From assembly GCA_027886185.1 (NCBI GenBank), contig WOAB01000568.1:10548501-10612500 (forward strand): a DNA stretch of 64,000 nucleotides, written 5' to 3'. The notes beneath the pieces are model-generated. The model ran no database searches, was not told the DNA's origin, and saw only the letters and a program-made list of their open reading frames with translations. Source of the stretch: Rheum nobile (taxonomy: Eukaryota > Streptophyta > Magnoliopsida > Caryophyllales > Polygonaceae). This document shows, piece after piece, positions 33,612 through 43,522 of this stretch. The number at the start of each line of letters is the position of its first letter. The stretch's first letter is position 1. Both the position numbers and the translations under genes were made by a program.

Positions 33612-34927
33612 TGTTGGGATTAGATGCGTATAAGTGTAATTTCATAAAATTATTTTCTAGCATCTAACAAGGATCTCATGTATTAATCAATAGAGATTAA
33701 TTAGAAGTAGAGTTACATACCGTTTAATGCGAGTCTGAAACATTTCTGCAGGATTTCAGCGTAGATCAAAATCCCCAAGTGTGGCTTCTCTAATTGATCC
33801 ACACGAGTCTGGAATCTGGATCGTCTTTGGTCTCGTCTGCTAGAACGACGAACGAAGGAAACGAACTTGGCTTCTCTTGGAGCAGTTCGGCCGTGTAGGG
33901 TTTAGGAGGAGAGGAAAGTATGTTTTCCTTGTTCGTAACAATTACTTATAAGATCGTATCTTATCTTTAATAATAGATATAAGGGAAAAGATCTAGTGAG
34001 GATGGAGCTTTAGGAAAGGATTAAGGACGCGAAAAAAACAGACACGGCCGTATTATTCCCGAAAAATTCGGCCATATTATTCCCTTCTGCACACGCTCTT
34101 CTGCTGGCAATGTACACAAGCGTTGTTCAGACATACACACACACGTTATTGCGTATCCACACACACGTTGTAGCGTATGAACACACACGTTGTAGCGTAT
34201 GAATACACTCGATGTGACCCGTAAACATAAGCCATGGACTATGCATACACATGTTTTTGGACATGCATACACTAAGGCCATATGCACACACATGTTGTGA
34301 CGTATGAACACACACGTTGAGGCGTATAAACACACTCATGGTGGCATATGAACACACGTATTATTCCAATGCATGAGCATACATGTTTTTGGGCATGCAC
34401 ACACGCCGAAACATATGCACACACACGTTGTGGAGTATGCACACAACAATGTATTTGATATGCACACATGTCTCTGAGCATGAACACTTGTTTCCAGGCA
34501 TGCACACACGTTGATATCACATGCACACACACGTTATGATATATGAACACACACGTTCTAGCGTATGCACACAACAGTGTATTTTATGTGCACACATATC
34601 CATTTTTTTATCCGAATTTTTCCCGTTTTTTCCGAATTTTCCCCGAAATTTGGCCGAATAATTCGGGAAAAATTCGGCACGGTCGAATTATTGAACGCAT
34701 CTGATTGATCCTCATTCCTTTCCTCCCCACTCGTCCTCACTTGAACCAAGCCCTAGATATAATATCTTTATATTGTATCTCTATGTATTCTAATATGATA
34801 TCTCTTTATCTAGTAATTCTTAATGGTAACTCTTATCCATCAATAATAAAAGTCAATCTCCCAATTATAGCCATAAGGCCGAAATCACCATGTCCCACAT
34901 GGGTTTTCGGTTCGGTTTAATCCAACA
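33612..34927. repeat. LTR-like fragment interrupted by element M3
   Basis: The sequence begins TGTTGGGATTAG and ends TTTAATCCAACA, an inverted pair typical of copia LTR tips. Without M3 the sequence would be roughly 0.6 kb. No 5-bp target duplication was found (CTACT left, CGATA right), so solo LTR is only a likely reading. Confidence 0.45.
34031..34692. mobile_element. Element M3: CCGAA-rich inverted ends around a TGCACACA minisatellite
   Basis: The left end has CGGCCGTATTATTCCCGAA and the right end, on the other strand, GACCGTGCCGAATTTTTCCC. Between them (34105-34595) are about twenty degenerate 22-25-bp units of the form CACACACGTTGTAGCGTATG. Flanks TTAAGGACGC and TATTGAACGC may be a worn target duplication. 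Frames seen on the minus strand are only repeat translation. Confidence 0.5.
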
Positions 34928-34951
34928 CGATAACTTTATGTGTGTGACTTC

Positions 34952-37338
34952 TGTGATACCCCATAATTTTTGTAAGGTTATATTGGGAATTATGGAATTT
35001 TCTCGAGTACCTGTTGTGTACGTCGGATTTAATTCAGGTAGCTTGAGACATTCTGTAATGTGCTATGTATCTGTAATATTTTTCTCAGTGAAATAATATA
35101 CAGACATCATGCCTTGGAGTTTAATTGTCATTCACGTACGATAATTTTTATCCCGATTTAATGTCTTATTCGTTCAAAGCTGAACGGGCGGGAAAAAGGG
35201 TCACGGCGACCGCCGTAAAGTCGCGGCGACCGCCGTCGTGAGACCCAAGCACGGCGACCGCCGTAAAGATACGGCGCCCGCCGTTCCAACGCCCGAGGAG
35301 GCAGCTGATGTGTCATCCCGCGACGACCGCCGTAAGTGCTGTCATCGTTGCCCAGCAGTCGTTGCCCGTTGGTCGCCGGCGTTGTTTCTGGCAAGCGCCG
35401 AAGTAGCTCTAGGCCCTCGTCTTCGAACTCCAGGTGTGTTGGCTATAAAAGGAGGTGCTGGGGGAGAGGTTTTGAGCCATCCAAGCACCAAACCTCTGCC
35501 AAATTCGCCTCTCGCCGGAGTTGTGCCTTCGCCGGAAATTTCGAAGCTTTCGTCGGTGTTGTTAGTGGTGTTTCCAGCAGCCTTTGTGAAGCTTTTGGTT
35601 AGCCTTGGAGGTTAGAAGCCAAGGCAAGTCGAAGGAGGCCAAACCACTCGTGTTTTGGGGTGAGTTTTCTCTCGTTCTGTGTCGTCTGAGTTCGTCACGG
35701 CGACCGCCGTGTTCTTCGCTGCGACCGCCGTGATGAATACGGCGACCGCCGCCAGTGCCCAGAACGCCTTCGTGGCTTTGGCTTGGTCGGTTGTCGTCAT
35801 GGCGTCTTTCCTTTCGTGTTCTTTCGCCGTGTTTAGATTCGTACTGTTTATGTCGGATCTAACTTAGGGTTCCTTTTATGGGTCGACTCGAAGGTTGTTG
35901 TGCTGTCGGAACTATACCGTGTCGAGCCCGGAATCCAGTTGACGTCTTTAGACTATTCTGCGGAGTAAGGCAAGTGGCGGTTCGCTCTTGCTCTTTCGTT
36001 CCATATTTACATTAATTATCAGTAGTTTATCTGAGTAATTAATTTGGAATGAATATTCTGTTTGTCTGGAAACGGTTTTGATAAACTATTTTGAAAATCA
36101 TATAATAGGTTGTATATCTGTTAGAACAACGCTATTATCTGTGATCGCCTTTCGGGCCTTTATGTGGATTTATCCTGTAAATGTTGTGGTGCTGTAACTG
36201 TTTAGTTAGCACTGTTAAATAGGAACGTTACTCGGACTATGTCCAGTCGTTTCTTTATAATCTGGTATCGGGATGGCTCGTCCCCATCTGGTACTATTCT
36301 ATGATCATGATCGGTCTCTTACACATGTGTGTAGAGACAGGACACTTAGCTAGTGTCCCAAACCTTTCGGTATACGTCACTCTCGACGAAACGTATACTA
36401 AGATGTGTCGTCCCACTGGTGGGGTACACATGTAAAAGTCTATAACGTGATGTGTGTTTTTGAAACATAAATCAGATAAGTGCTACCTTGACGCACATAA
36501 TTAATACACCTTGGGCGAGTAGTGCAGCTAAGTTCAGTGCAGCTAGGAAAACTCGTCTTGACTTGAATGTAGTACGTTCTCTTTCCAATCTGGATTCGCT
36601 GTAGGCGATGAGGTTGGTCGTGAACCGAAGCATCTCAGTCAGTTTTAAATCATTGTTGAATGATTCTGTAACTCTCCAGATTTGTCATACTTCCTTAAAG
36701 ACTCATTTCAGTTGGAGTCTTCTTTCGAGTCGATTTCTGTGAAGATTCAGTCTTCCAGAATCTTCTCTTGTGCATACCTCTTGTTTATTCCAGTAGGAGT
36801 ATGGTGGTTGACAAGCGTACTCGATTATTATTCGAGGGACGAAGAGTCTAACCTAATACAACTGCTTCGAACCAGTCTGCTTTATACCCTTGCTAGTCTA
36901 TTCATTTAGACTAACCAACCAATATTTTTCTCTTGCATGGTGGGATGGTGTCATCTGTTCGATTTGGCACATCAGTTAAGAAGTAGCTCAGAAGGTTAGA
37001 AGGACTATGGAGTCGGCGGTGGTTTTTGAATGTTTTAATTATTTCTTTAATCAGGTTATGATCCTTTGGACAATAACTCCAATTGTAATGTACTTTCTTA
37101 GTCTTCCGCTGTGTTTGGTTTAAACTATGTTTTGACCTATTCGGGATTGGGTTGTAATCCCGTAACTCTTGTTTCCTTGACAATGTTATGTTTTGGAATT
37201 TAATGCTTGATCATTGTGTATCAATCGCATTTCATAAATTGTATTTATATGGTAAAGCTTTGGGTGATCTCGGTAAGGAACACTGGGGTCACTGACGGTA
37301 ATACCTTTCCAAAAGGGTTAAGTTTTGGGGGTGTTACA
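34952..37338 (+). repeat. Gypsy-2 5' LTR
   Basis: It starts TGTGATACCCC and ends GGGGGTGTTACA. It has GGCGACCGCCG palindromes at 35195-35335 and 35695-35755, on both sides of the TATA box. Confidence 0.95.
35443..35451 (+). promoter_or_regulatory. Gypsy-2 LTR TATA box
   Basis: TATAAAAGG, about 490 bp into the LTR. The same box is at about 44014 in the 3' LTR. Confidence 0.7.
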
Positions 37339-37342
37339 GTTG

Positions 37343-37355
37343 TGGTATCAGAGCC
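37343..37355 (+). other. Gypsy-2 primer binding site
   Basis: TGGTATCAGAGCC, a perfect tRNA-Met type site four bases after the LTR. Confidence 0.9.
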
Positions 37356-37548
37356 AAAGGTTTTAAAACGGGTTTGGAATTTTTATAAACCATTTATCCA
37401 TTTTCGAAATGCTTTAAAGAGGGCTCTGAATTTTCATTCTGAAAAGAATTTAAAAACACCGTTCATAGTCGTGTCTTCTTTATAGTCTGATATAGTAAGC
37501 TTGCTTCTATGTCTAGAAAGACTAATTCCTTCCTTATTGTTCGATAGG

Positions 37549-38475
37549 ATGGGTGTCTGCTTTTCTATTGGTAGGGGGTCGGAAGACGCCAAGTCGGATT
37601 AGCCGAGGCTAGATTTTCCGTTACCTCAGCGATGTTTCGAGGTTGGAGGCCCGAGTAGCCCATCCGAAGACGTCAAGCACGTTCTCCCCGAGTCAGTTGT
37701 CCTTGTAGCTAGGAATGCTATGGTCCCTAGACCTGCACCTGTGCCGCCACCAGGGGTGGAGTAAGTACAGGAATGGGAGCAGGAAGATGAGTTATCAAGG
37801 TATGAACAAGGGGTTTACCAAGACGACTTTCTGTTGGGACCAATTCCCGAGGAGATCGAGTACGAGGAGGAGGAAGAGGAGATGCTTGAGCTAGATCCTG
37901 TCGAGGAAGAGGATATGATCGAGGATGATTCCGAGGATAAGGATCCCATCGAGGATGATCCCGAGGATGAGGATCCCATCGAGGATGATCCCGAGGATGA
38001 GGATCCCATAGAGGATGATCCAGAAGAGGATCCAGAGTTGGACCTTGGAGGGCAGAATCAGGAGCCCGGTACAGGATTGTCACCAGTGCCAGAGTACGCA
38101 CCCATGTCAGAAGCTGATTGGGAGGCACTGTATACCGAGTACGGTATTGGGAGAAGTGACAGGGAATCTCAGCCTATCCCTACTCCAAGGAGATGGAGGT
38201 CGGAATTCGAGCTGTAGGAGATTCTCTGCCAGAGCGAGGTAATCTCCGCAGAACAACAGTGTCAGAGGGATGAGCTGATCGCCAGTACTCAGAGGAGGGC
38301 TGGAATAGGAGGACCAGTCATGGACGACCCATACTTTACCATGACTGAGCTAGGACTATGTGCTTCAGGGTCAAGCAGGGTGTGAAACCCATCGCCAGAG
38401 CTCGATGGTGAGCCTAGCCCGAAGAGACCATGCACGAGTAGCCAGTCGTATGGGAGATATTTTGGAACGCCTTGA
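37549..38475 (+). pseudogene. Extra ORF ahead of gag in gypsy-2 (acidic, Met-Gly start)
   Basis: A single frame of 309 codons runs from ATG at 37549 to TGA at 38473-38475, broken by four in-frame stops (near 37600, 37768, 38215 and 38383) but with no frameshift. The N-terminus is MGVCFSIGRGSEDAK. Then come DFPLPQRCFEVGGPSSP and HVLPESVVLVA, matching gypsy-1 (EFPVPPRCVEVGEPSCP, TVLEESVVLVS). The middle is strongly acidic, with a repeated DPEDEDPIED unit (about 37910-38030). EYAPMSEADWEALY, IPTPRR and the tail NPSPELDGEPSPKR also match gypsy-1. It lies about 200 nt after the primer site and 290 nt before gag. Conservation of the start, of the block order and of the position argues that the ancestor coded for a protein. 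No known domain is recognised. Confidence 0.75.
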
Positions 38476-38765
38476 GGAGGAATGGTGTTGCCTATCGTAG
38501 TAGTTTCGTTTCTTAGTATTCCAAGTTGTACTTTGTGTAATATTTCAGTATTGCGGCAAGTACTCTGAGAAACACTTATATCTTCGAGCAATGTTGTCCA
38601 AACGCTCGAATGATAAACTTATGCGTAACTTGTGTAAGAATTCGAAGGTTCATCTATAAAATACCAAGTTGATCTATTCTGAGTAATTTATTTACGTTGG
38701 TATATTGCATAAGTATATTGCATAATATTAATCTATTGAATGCTTGGAATTTGATCGGTAAATAG

Positions 38766-40060
38766 ATGGTGAACCCAAGAAGCACGAGGAATTCGACTCG
38801 AGCCGGTGTTGGGACTAGCCAAAACCCCAGACCAGCAGGAAGAGGTGTTCAGGATGAACACGAGTCTGAGTCTCGCGTCCAGCAGAGGCGTAAAGGTCAA
38901 GATCAGACCCAGGCGCCGATACTATTTGACGCTGCAGCTGTTGAGGCGATCCGTGGGATCGTGATGCAGGCTATTGCAGATGTCTTGAGACCAAGTGCGC
39001 CTCAAGCACAAGAAGTGCCTATTCACGCAGCGGTTCCTGATGTTGTGGAACCCAGAAACCCCGTGATACAGGAGACTGCCGTTAGGACGAGGGACAGCTA
39101 TGGTCGCGCTCTTAAGACCATTACTTCCATGAGACCCGACTGCTATAACGGGAAAGGGGAGCCAGTGGCAGTGACTCATTGGTTCTCCCATATGGAGAGG
39201 TTGTTCAGGAATGTGGAGTGTACGGAGGCCGAGAAGGTCCATATCGCTTCTCTTCAGCTGAAGGAGGAGGCTAGCGAGTGGTGGGAGAGCACTGGTTTGG
39301 CTGAGAGCTCAGTGTTGACTTGGTCGATGTTCAAGACCAAGATGGTTGATCGCTTTTTCTCTCGTGCTATGAGAGAGGAGAAGCATAAAGAGTTCTTGTA
39401 CCCTCAGACTGATGGTCTGAGAGTGACCGAGTTGGCATCTAAGTTCAACCATCTTCTAGAATACGCCACTGTCGAGATCACCAGCGAGGCTCAAAAGATC
39501 TGGTACTTCCACGAGTGGATGAACCCGGATATCAAGCCATTAATGGTGCACCACACATGCTCTACCTTGGAGCAGTATGTGGATTGTGCCTACAAGCTGG
39601 AGGTAACTCTCGAGGAGTCGACCAAGAGGCGCAACCGACAGAAGTCGATGCAGAATCAGAACCAGGGAGGTGGTTTTAAGCGCCCTGCGCCACCGTCTAA
39701 CTTCGCCAAGTCCGGCCGAGCTAAGACGGAGATGATGCAAGGAGGATCGACTCAGTAGTCAGGGCAGGCCAGGAGTACATTTCAGTGTTATAACTGCGGT
39801 ACTGCTGGGCATAAGAGCACTGAGTGTCGGAGGGAGAAGAGGCCATGCTTTGGGTGTGGATGTGATGGTCATCTGCAAAAGTTCTGCAAGCAGGGGAAGC
39901 AGAAGGGAGTAGAGTCGCAGCAAGGGTCAGTTCATCAGAGCAACCGACCTAGGTTTAAGCCTGCCGAGACTCCTAGCCCTTCAGTGCAGACGACTGCTCA
40001 GAACAGGGGAAAGGCCCCAACTGTTTCTGGAAGTCAGGGCCAACGCTTGTACGAGATGCA
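38766..40060 (+). pseudogene. Gypsy-2 gag
   Basis: It opens MVNPRSTRNSTRAG. The capsid core is TSMRPDCYNGKGEPVAVTHW, HIASLQLKEEASEWWEST, and MREEKHKEFLYPQTDGL. The first 330 codons (to 39758) end in TAG within STQ*SGQ, where gypsy-1 has an Arg codon. The frame then continues unbroken into two intact zinc knuckles, CYNCGTAGHKSTEC and CFGCGCDGHLQKFC, and on into protease. Gag and pol are thus in one frame, with this single stop between capsid and nucleocapsid. It is most simply a nonsense mutation; programmed readthrough is possible but would be unusual at this place. Confidence 0.88.
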
Positions 40061-42686
40061 TGAGGCAGATGGACCCAACGCTCCGATTGCTCAAGGTACT
40101 CTATACCTTCACTCTACTTCAGTGTGCATTCTGTTTGATTCTGGTGCTACGCATTCCTTTATTTCGGATAGCTGTGTTAGCAAGTTAGACTTAGTGTGCA
40201 ATGATTCGTGCGACCCTTTCGTCGTTAATCTTCCTAATGGAGAACGTTTGGTGGGAACCAAGCATTTATCCGACTTTTCGATTACCATTCAGGGTAAGGA
40301 ATTCGAGGCAGATTTAATCTGCATAGCCATTGCTCCATATGACATTATCCTCGGTATGGATTGGCTGACGCATCATAAGGCGATGATCGACTTCAGTTCA
40401 AGAACGGTGACGGTGTCATCCGGGGCCCAATTCGTGTGCAAGTTCAAAGGTCGAAATGACGCTGATAACGGCAAGCTGATCAATGCGATGGCTGCGTTTA
40501 AGCTACTACGACAAGGATGTGTCGGGTACCTTTGCTACTTGGATTCGCCCGAGAAGGATGGACCTGAGGTTCTTGATATTCCTGTAATTAGGGAGTTTTC
40601 GGATGTCTTTCCGGAAGAAATTCCAGGATTACCCCCGAACCGCGACGTAGAGTTTTCAATTGATCTCGAGCCTGGTACGGCACCGATTTCCAAATCACCG
40701 TATCGGATGGCTCCGGCTGAGATGCAAGAATTGAAGAATCAACTTGAAGATCTTCTTGATAAAGGTTATGTCAGGCCGAGTGCATCGTCGTGGGGTGCTC
40801 CGGTATTATTCGTCAAAAAGAAGGACGGATCGTTCCGACTTTGTATCGACTATCGAGAGTTGAACAAGGTGACGATCAAGAACAAGTATCCTTTGCCTAG
40901 GATTGATGACTTGTTGGACCAATTGCAGGGAGCAAAGGTTTTCTCCAAGATCGACTTAAGATCTGGATATCATCAACTCAGGATTCGGGAGCAGGACATT
41001 CCTAGAACTGCGTTTAGGACTAGATATGGTCATTACGAGTTCGTAGTGATGCCTTTTGGGCTTACAAATGCTCCAGCTGTCTTTATGGACTTGATGAACC
41101 GATGTTTTCACCAGTACTTGGATAAGTTCGTGGTGGTTTTCATCGACGACATATTGATCTATTCTCCGAATGAAGAAGTCCACGAGGAACATCTACGGAT
41201 TTCCTTGTTGATCCTTAGACAACATCAGCTTTATGCTAAATTGTCTAAATGTGAATTCTGGATAAAGGAAGTGGCTTTCTTAGGCCATGTGATCAATACA
41301 AATGGGGTTATGGTTGATCCTCAAAAGATTGAAGCGGTGGCCAAATGGACACAGCCCCAGAGCGTGAAGGAGGTACGCAGTTTTCTTGGACTTGCCGGGT
41401 ATTATAGAAGGTTCGTAGAAGGATTTTCAAAGATCGCTCTACCTATGACCAATCTACTCCGCAAAGTCCACAAGAAGTTTGTCTGGAATGACAAGTACGA
41501 GGTCAGTTTCCAGGAGTTGAAGCGACGGTTGACCTCGGCACCCATGTTAGCACTCCCAGAGGGGAATGACGATTATGTGGTCTATAGTGATGCTTCCAAG
41601 TGTGGTCTTGGTTGTGTTTTGATGCAAAGGGGCAGAGTCATTGCTTACGCATCTAGACAACTCAAGACTTACGAAGAAAACTATCTGACCCATGATCTTG
41701 AGTTAGCAGCGGTTGTCTTTGCGCTAAAGATTTGGAGGCATTACCTCTACGGTATAAGATGCCAAGTCTTCACCGACCACAAAAGTCTCAAGTATATATT
41801 TACTCAAAAGGAGTTAAATATGAGACAACGCCGCTGGCTAGAGTTGCTCAAGGACTACGACATGGAGTTGTTGTATCATCCGGGCAAGGCTAATATAGTA
41901 GCTGATGTACTAAGCCGGAAGACAACACATGAGACTGTAGTTGCTCTACTTACTGCTCAGACCAAGCTAAACCAAGAGTCATGCGACATTGAAGTCTTGT
42001 ATGACCAGCGTAGAGGGTACCTGAGTATGATGGAAATTCAGGCTACACTGCTGGATCAAATCAAAGAAAAGCAAGTCGATGACATCATCTTGGTAAAGTT
42101 AAGCAGTGAAGTGATGGATGGGAAAGCTCCCAATTTTGTGGTTCAGGATGATGGATCACTTTGGTTTCAGGATCGGATCTGTGTGCCTGATACAGAAGGT
42201 CTTCGTCAGTTGGTGATGAGAGAAGCTCATTCATCTGCTTATTCTGTGCATCCCGACTCTAGCAAGATGTACAAGGATCTCAGGAAGAAGTTTTGGTGGT
42301 CAAACATGAAGTGGGACGTAGCAGACTTTGTGGCAAAGTGCTTAACTTGCCAAAAAGTCAAGATCGAACACCGCAGACCAGGTGGTGAGATGCTACCTCT
42401 CCCCGTGCCAGAATGGAAATGGGAGGACATTTCCATGGACTTTGTCACTGGGCTATCCAAGACTCGAAGTCAGAGAGATGCTATCTGGGTAATTGTGGAT
42501 AGGCTTACGAAGAGTGCTCATTTCATAGCCATCAAGACCACATGGGAAACCCAGAAGCTAGCCGAAGTTTACCAGAAGGAGATTGTCCGCTTACATGGCA
42601 TTCTAAGACCATTGTATCGGACCGAGATGGCCGTTTCATGTCAAGATTCTGGAAGGAACTTCATAAGGCTATGGGGACCGAGGTGA
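39984..42686 (+). CDS. Gypsy-2 pol: protease, reverse transcriptase, RNase H, integrase N-terminal part
   Basis: An open frame of 900 codons (no Met is needed at 39984; it continues from gag). Protease: ILFDSGATHSFISDSC, then APYDIILGMDWL. RT: LFVKKKDGSFRLCIDYREL, IDLRSGYHQLR, and the active site VVFIDDILIYS. RNase H: VVYSDASKCGLGCVLM, LELAAVVFALKIW, YHPGKANIVADVLSRK. Integrase: the zinc finger ends CLTCQKVKIEHRR, and the core starts WKWEDISMDFVTGL. Near 42603 a frameshift moves the true integrase out of frame, so the last 28 codons of the open frame are spurious. Compared with gypsy-1 it is close to identical along its length. All of RT and RNase H look intact. Confidence 0.92.
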   Translation: MQTTAQNRGKAPTVSGSQGQRLYEMHEADGPNAPIAQGTLYLHSTSVCILFDSGATHSFISDSCVSKLDLVCNDSCDPFVVNLPNGERLVGTKHLSDFSITIQGKEFEADLICIAIAPYDIILGMDWLTHHKAMIDFSSRTVTVSSGAQFVCKFKGRNDADNGKLINAMAAFKLLRQGCVGYLCYLDSPEKDGPEVLDIPVIREFSDVFPEEIPGLPPNRDVEFSIDLEPGTAPISKSPYRMAPAEMQELKNQLEDLLDKGYVRPSASSWGAPVLFVKKKDGSFRLCIDYRELNKVTIKNKYPLPRIDDLLDQLQGAKVFSKIDLRSGYHQLRIREQDIPRTAFRTRYGHYEFVVMPFGLTNAPAVFMDLMNRCFHQYLDKFVVVFIDDILIYSPNEEVHEEHLRISLLILRQHQLYAKLSKCEFWIKEVAFLGHVINTNGVMVDPQKIEAVAKWTQPQSVKEVRSFLGLAGYYRRFVEGFSKIALPMTNLLRKVHKKFVWNDKYEVSFQELKRRLTSAPMLALPEGNDDYVVYSDASKCGLGCVLMQRGRVIAYASRQLKTYEENYLTHDLELAAVVFALKIWRHYLYGIRCQVFTDHKSLKYIFTQKELNMRQRRWLELLKDYDMELLYHPGKANIVADVLSRKTTHETVVALLTAQTKLNQESCDIEVLYDQRRGYLSMMEIQATLLDQIKEKQVDDIILVKLSSEVMDGKAPNFVVQDDGSLWFQDRICVPDTEGLRQLVMREAHSSAYSVHPDSSKMYKDLRKKFWWSNMKWDVADFVAKCLTCQKVKIEHRRPGGEMLPLPVPEWKWEDISMDFVTGLSKTRSQRDAIWVIVDRLTKSAHFIAIKTTWETQKLAEVYQKEIVRLHGILRPLYRTEMAVSCQDSGRNFIRLWGPR

Positions 42687-43486
42687 GGTTCAGTACAGCG
42701 TTTCATCCTTAGATAGATGGCCAGTCTGAAAGGACCATCCAGACTCTGGAGGATATGCTTAGAGCTTGTGTGCTCGATCGTCCGACTAGTTGGGAGGACA
42801 GCTTGAGTCTGATTGAGTTCACATACAACAATAGCTGGCATGCTACAATCAAGATGGCTCCGTTTGAAGCTTTGTATGGTCGCAGATGTAGATCTCCGAT
42901 TTGTTGGGACGATAATGCCGACAAAATTCTGCTTGGACCAGAGTTGGTCGAAATAACGGCTTCAGACATTGCTTTGATCAGACAAAGGATGTTGACCGCT
43001 CAGAGTCGACAAAAGTCCTACGCAGATCGGAAGCACAGGACTGTCGAGTTCGAGGTCGGTGACAATGTTTTTGTCAAGGTATCGCCATCCAAAGGAGTTT
43101 TCAGATTTGGTAAGCGTGGGAAGCTTAACCCTCGCTACGTGGGACCATTCGAGATTCTGGATAGAGTGGGATCTCTAGCGTACCGTTTGGCGTTGCCACC
43201 ATCGGCTCACCCGGTGCATAACGTGTTCTACGTATCTTTACTCAGAAAGTATGTACCAGATGAGTCTCATGTACTTAGTTACGAGGACATCGAGATTCAA
43301 GCTAATGGTACTTATGAAGAGTTGCCCGTGCGCATTTTGGAGCGTCAGGAGAAGCATTTGCGCAACAAGATCGTACCTTTGGTACGAGTGCTGTGGTCCA
43401 AGTCAGGGACCGAAGAAGTTACTTGGGAGACGTGGGAAACCGAGTCAGATATGCTCAGGCGTTTTCCCGAGTTATTCTCGACCTAA
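42600..43486 (+). pseudogene. Gypsy-2 integrase C-terminal half and chromodomain-like tail
   Basis: After the frameshift near 42603 the integrase core continues as IVSDRDGRFMSRFW and EVRFSTAFHP, then a TAG (gypsy-1 has CAG here), then DGQSERTIQTLEDML. From 42755 the frame is open to the natural stop: FTYNNSWHATIKMAPFEALY, GPFEILDRVGSLAYRLALP, HPVHNVFYVSLLRKYV, and the degenerate chromodomain VRVLWSKSGTEEVTWETW with RRFPELFST at the end. One frameshift and one nonsense codon prevent a working integrase. Confidence 0.88.
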
Positions 43487-43509
43487 GTTTCGGGGTCGAA
43501 ACTTCTTGT

Positions 43510-43522
43510 AAGGGGGAGGAGA
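43510..43522 (+). other. Gypsy-2 polypurine tract
   Basis: AAGGGGGAGGAGA lies directly before the 3' LTR. Confidence 0.9.

Noticed and set aside
34105..34595. Regular 22-25-bp repeats that at first look like a CRISPR array
   Set aside because: Units and spacers are both degenerate and variable in length, there is no leader or cas gene, and the setting is a plant genome. It is a minisatellite.
35238..35615. 125-residue frame in the gypsy-2 5' LTR, repeated in the 3' LTR
   Set aside because: Being in both LTRs explains its duplication, and the frame is produced by the GC palindromes. No domain was seen.
36682..36909. 75-residue frame in the 5' LTR, also at 44564-44881
   Set aside because: LTR sequence present in both copies, with no motif and no promoter of its own.
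37727..38128. 133-residue Pro/Arg/His-rich frame on the minus strand
   Set aside because: It is antisense to the acidic repeat of the gypsy-2 extra ORF, and is explained by the repeat.
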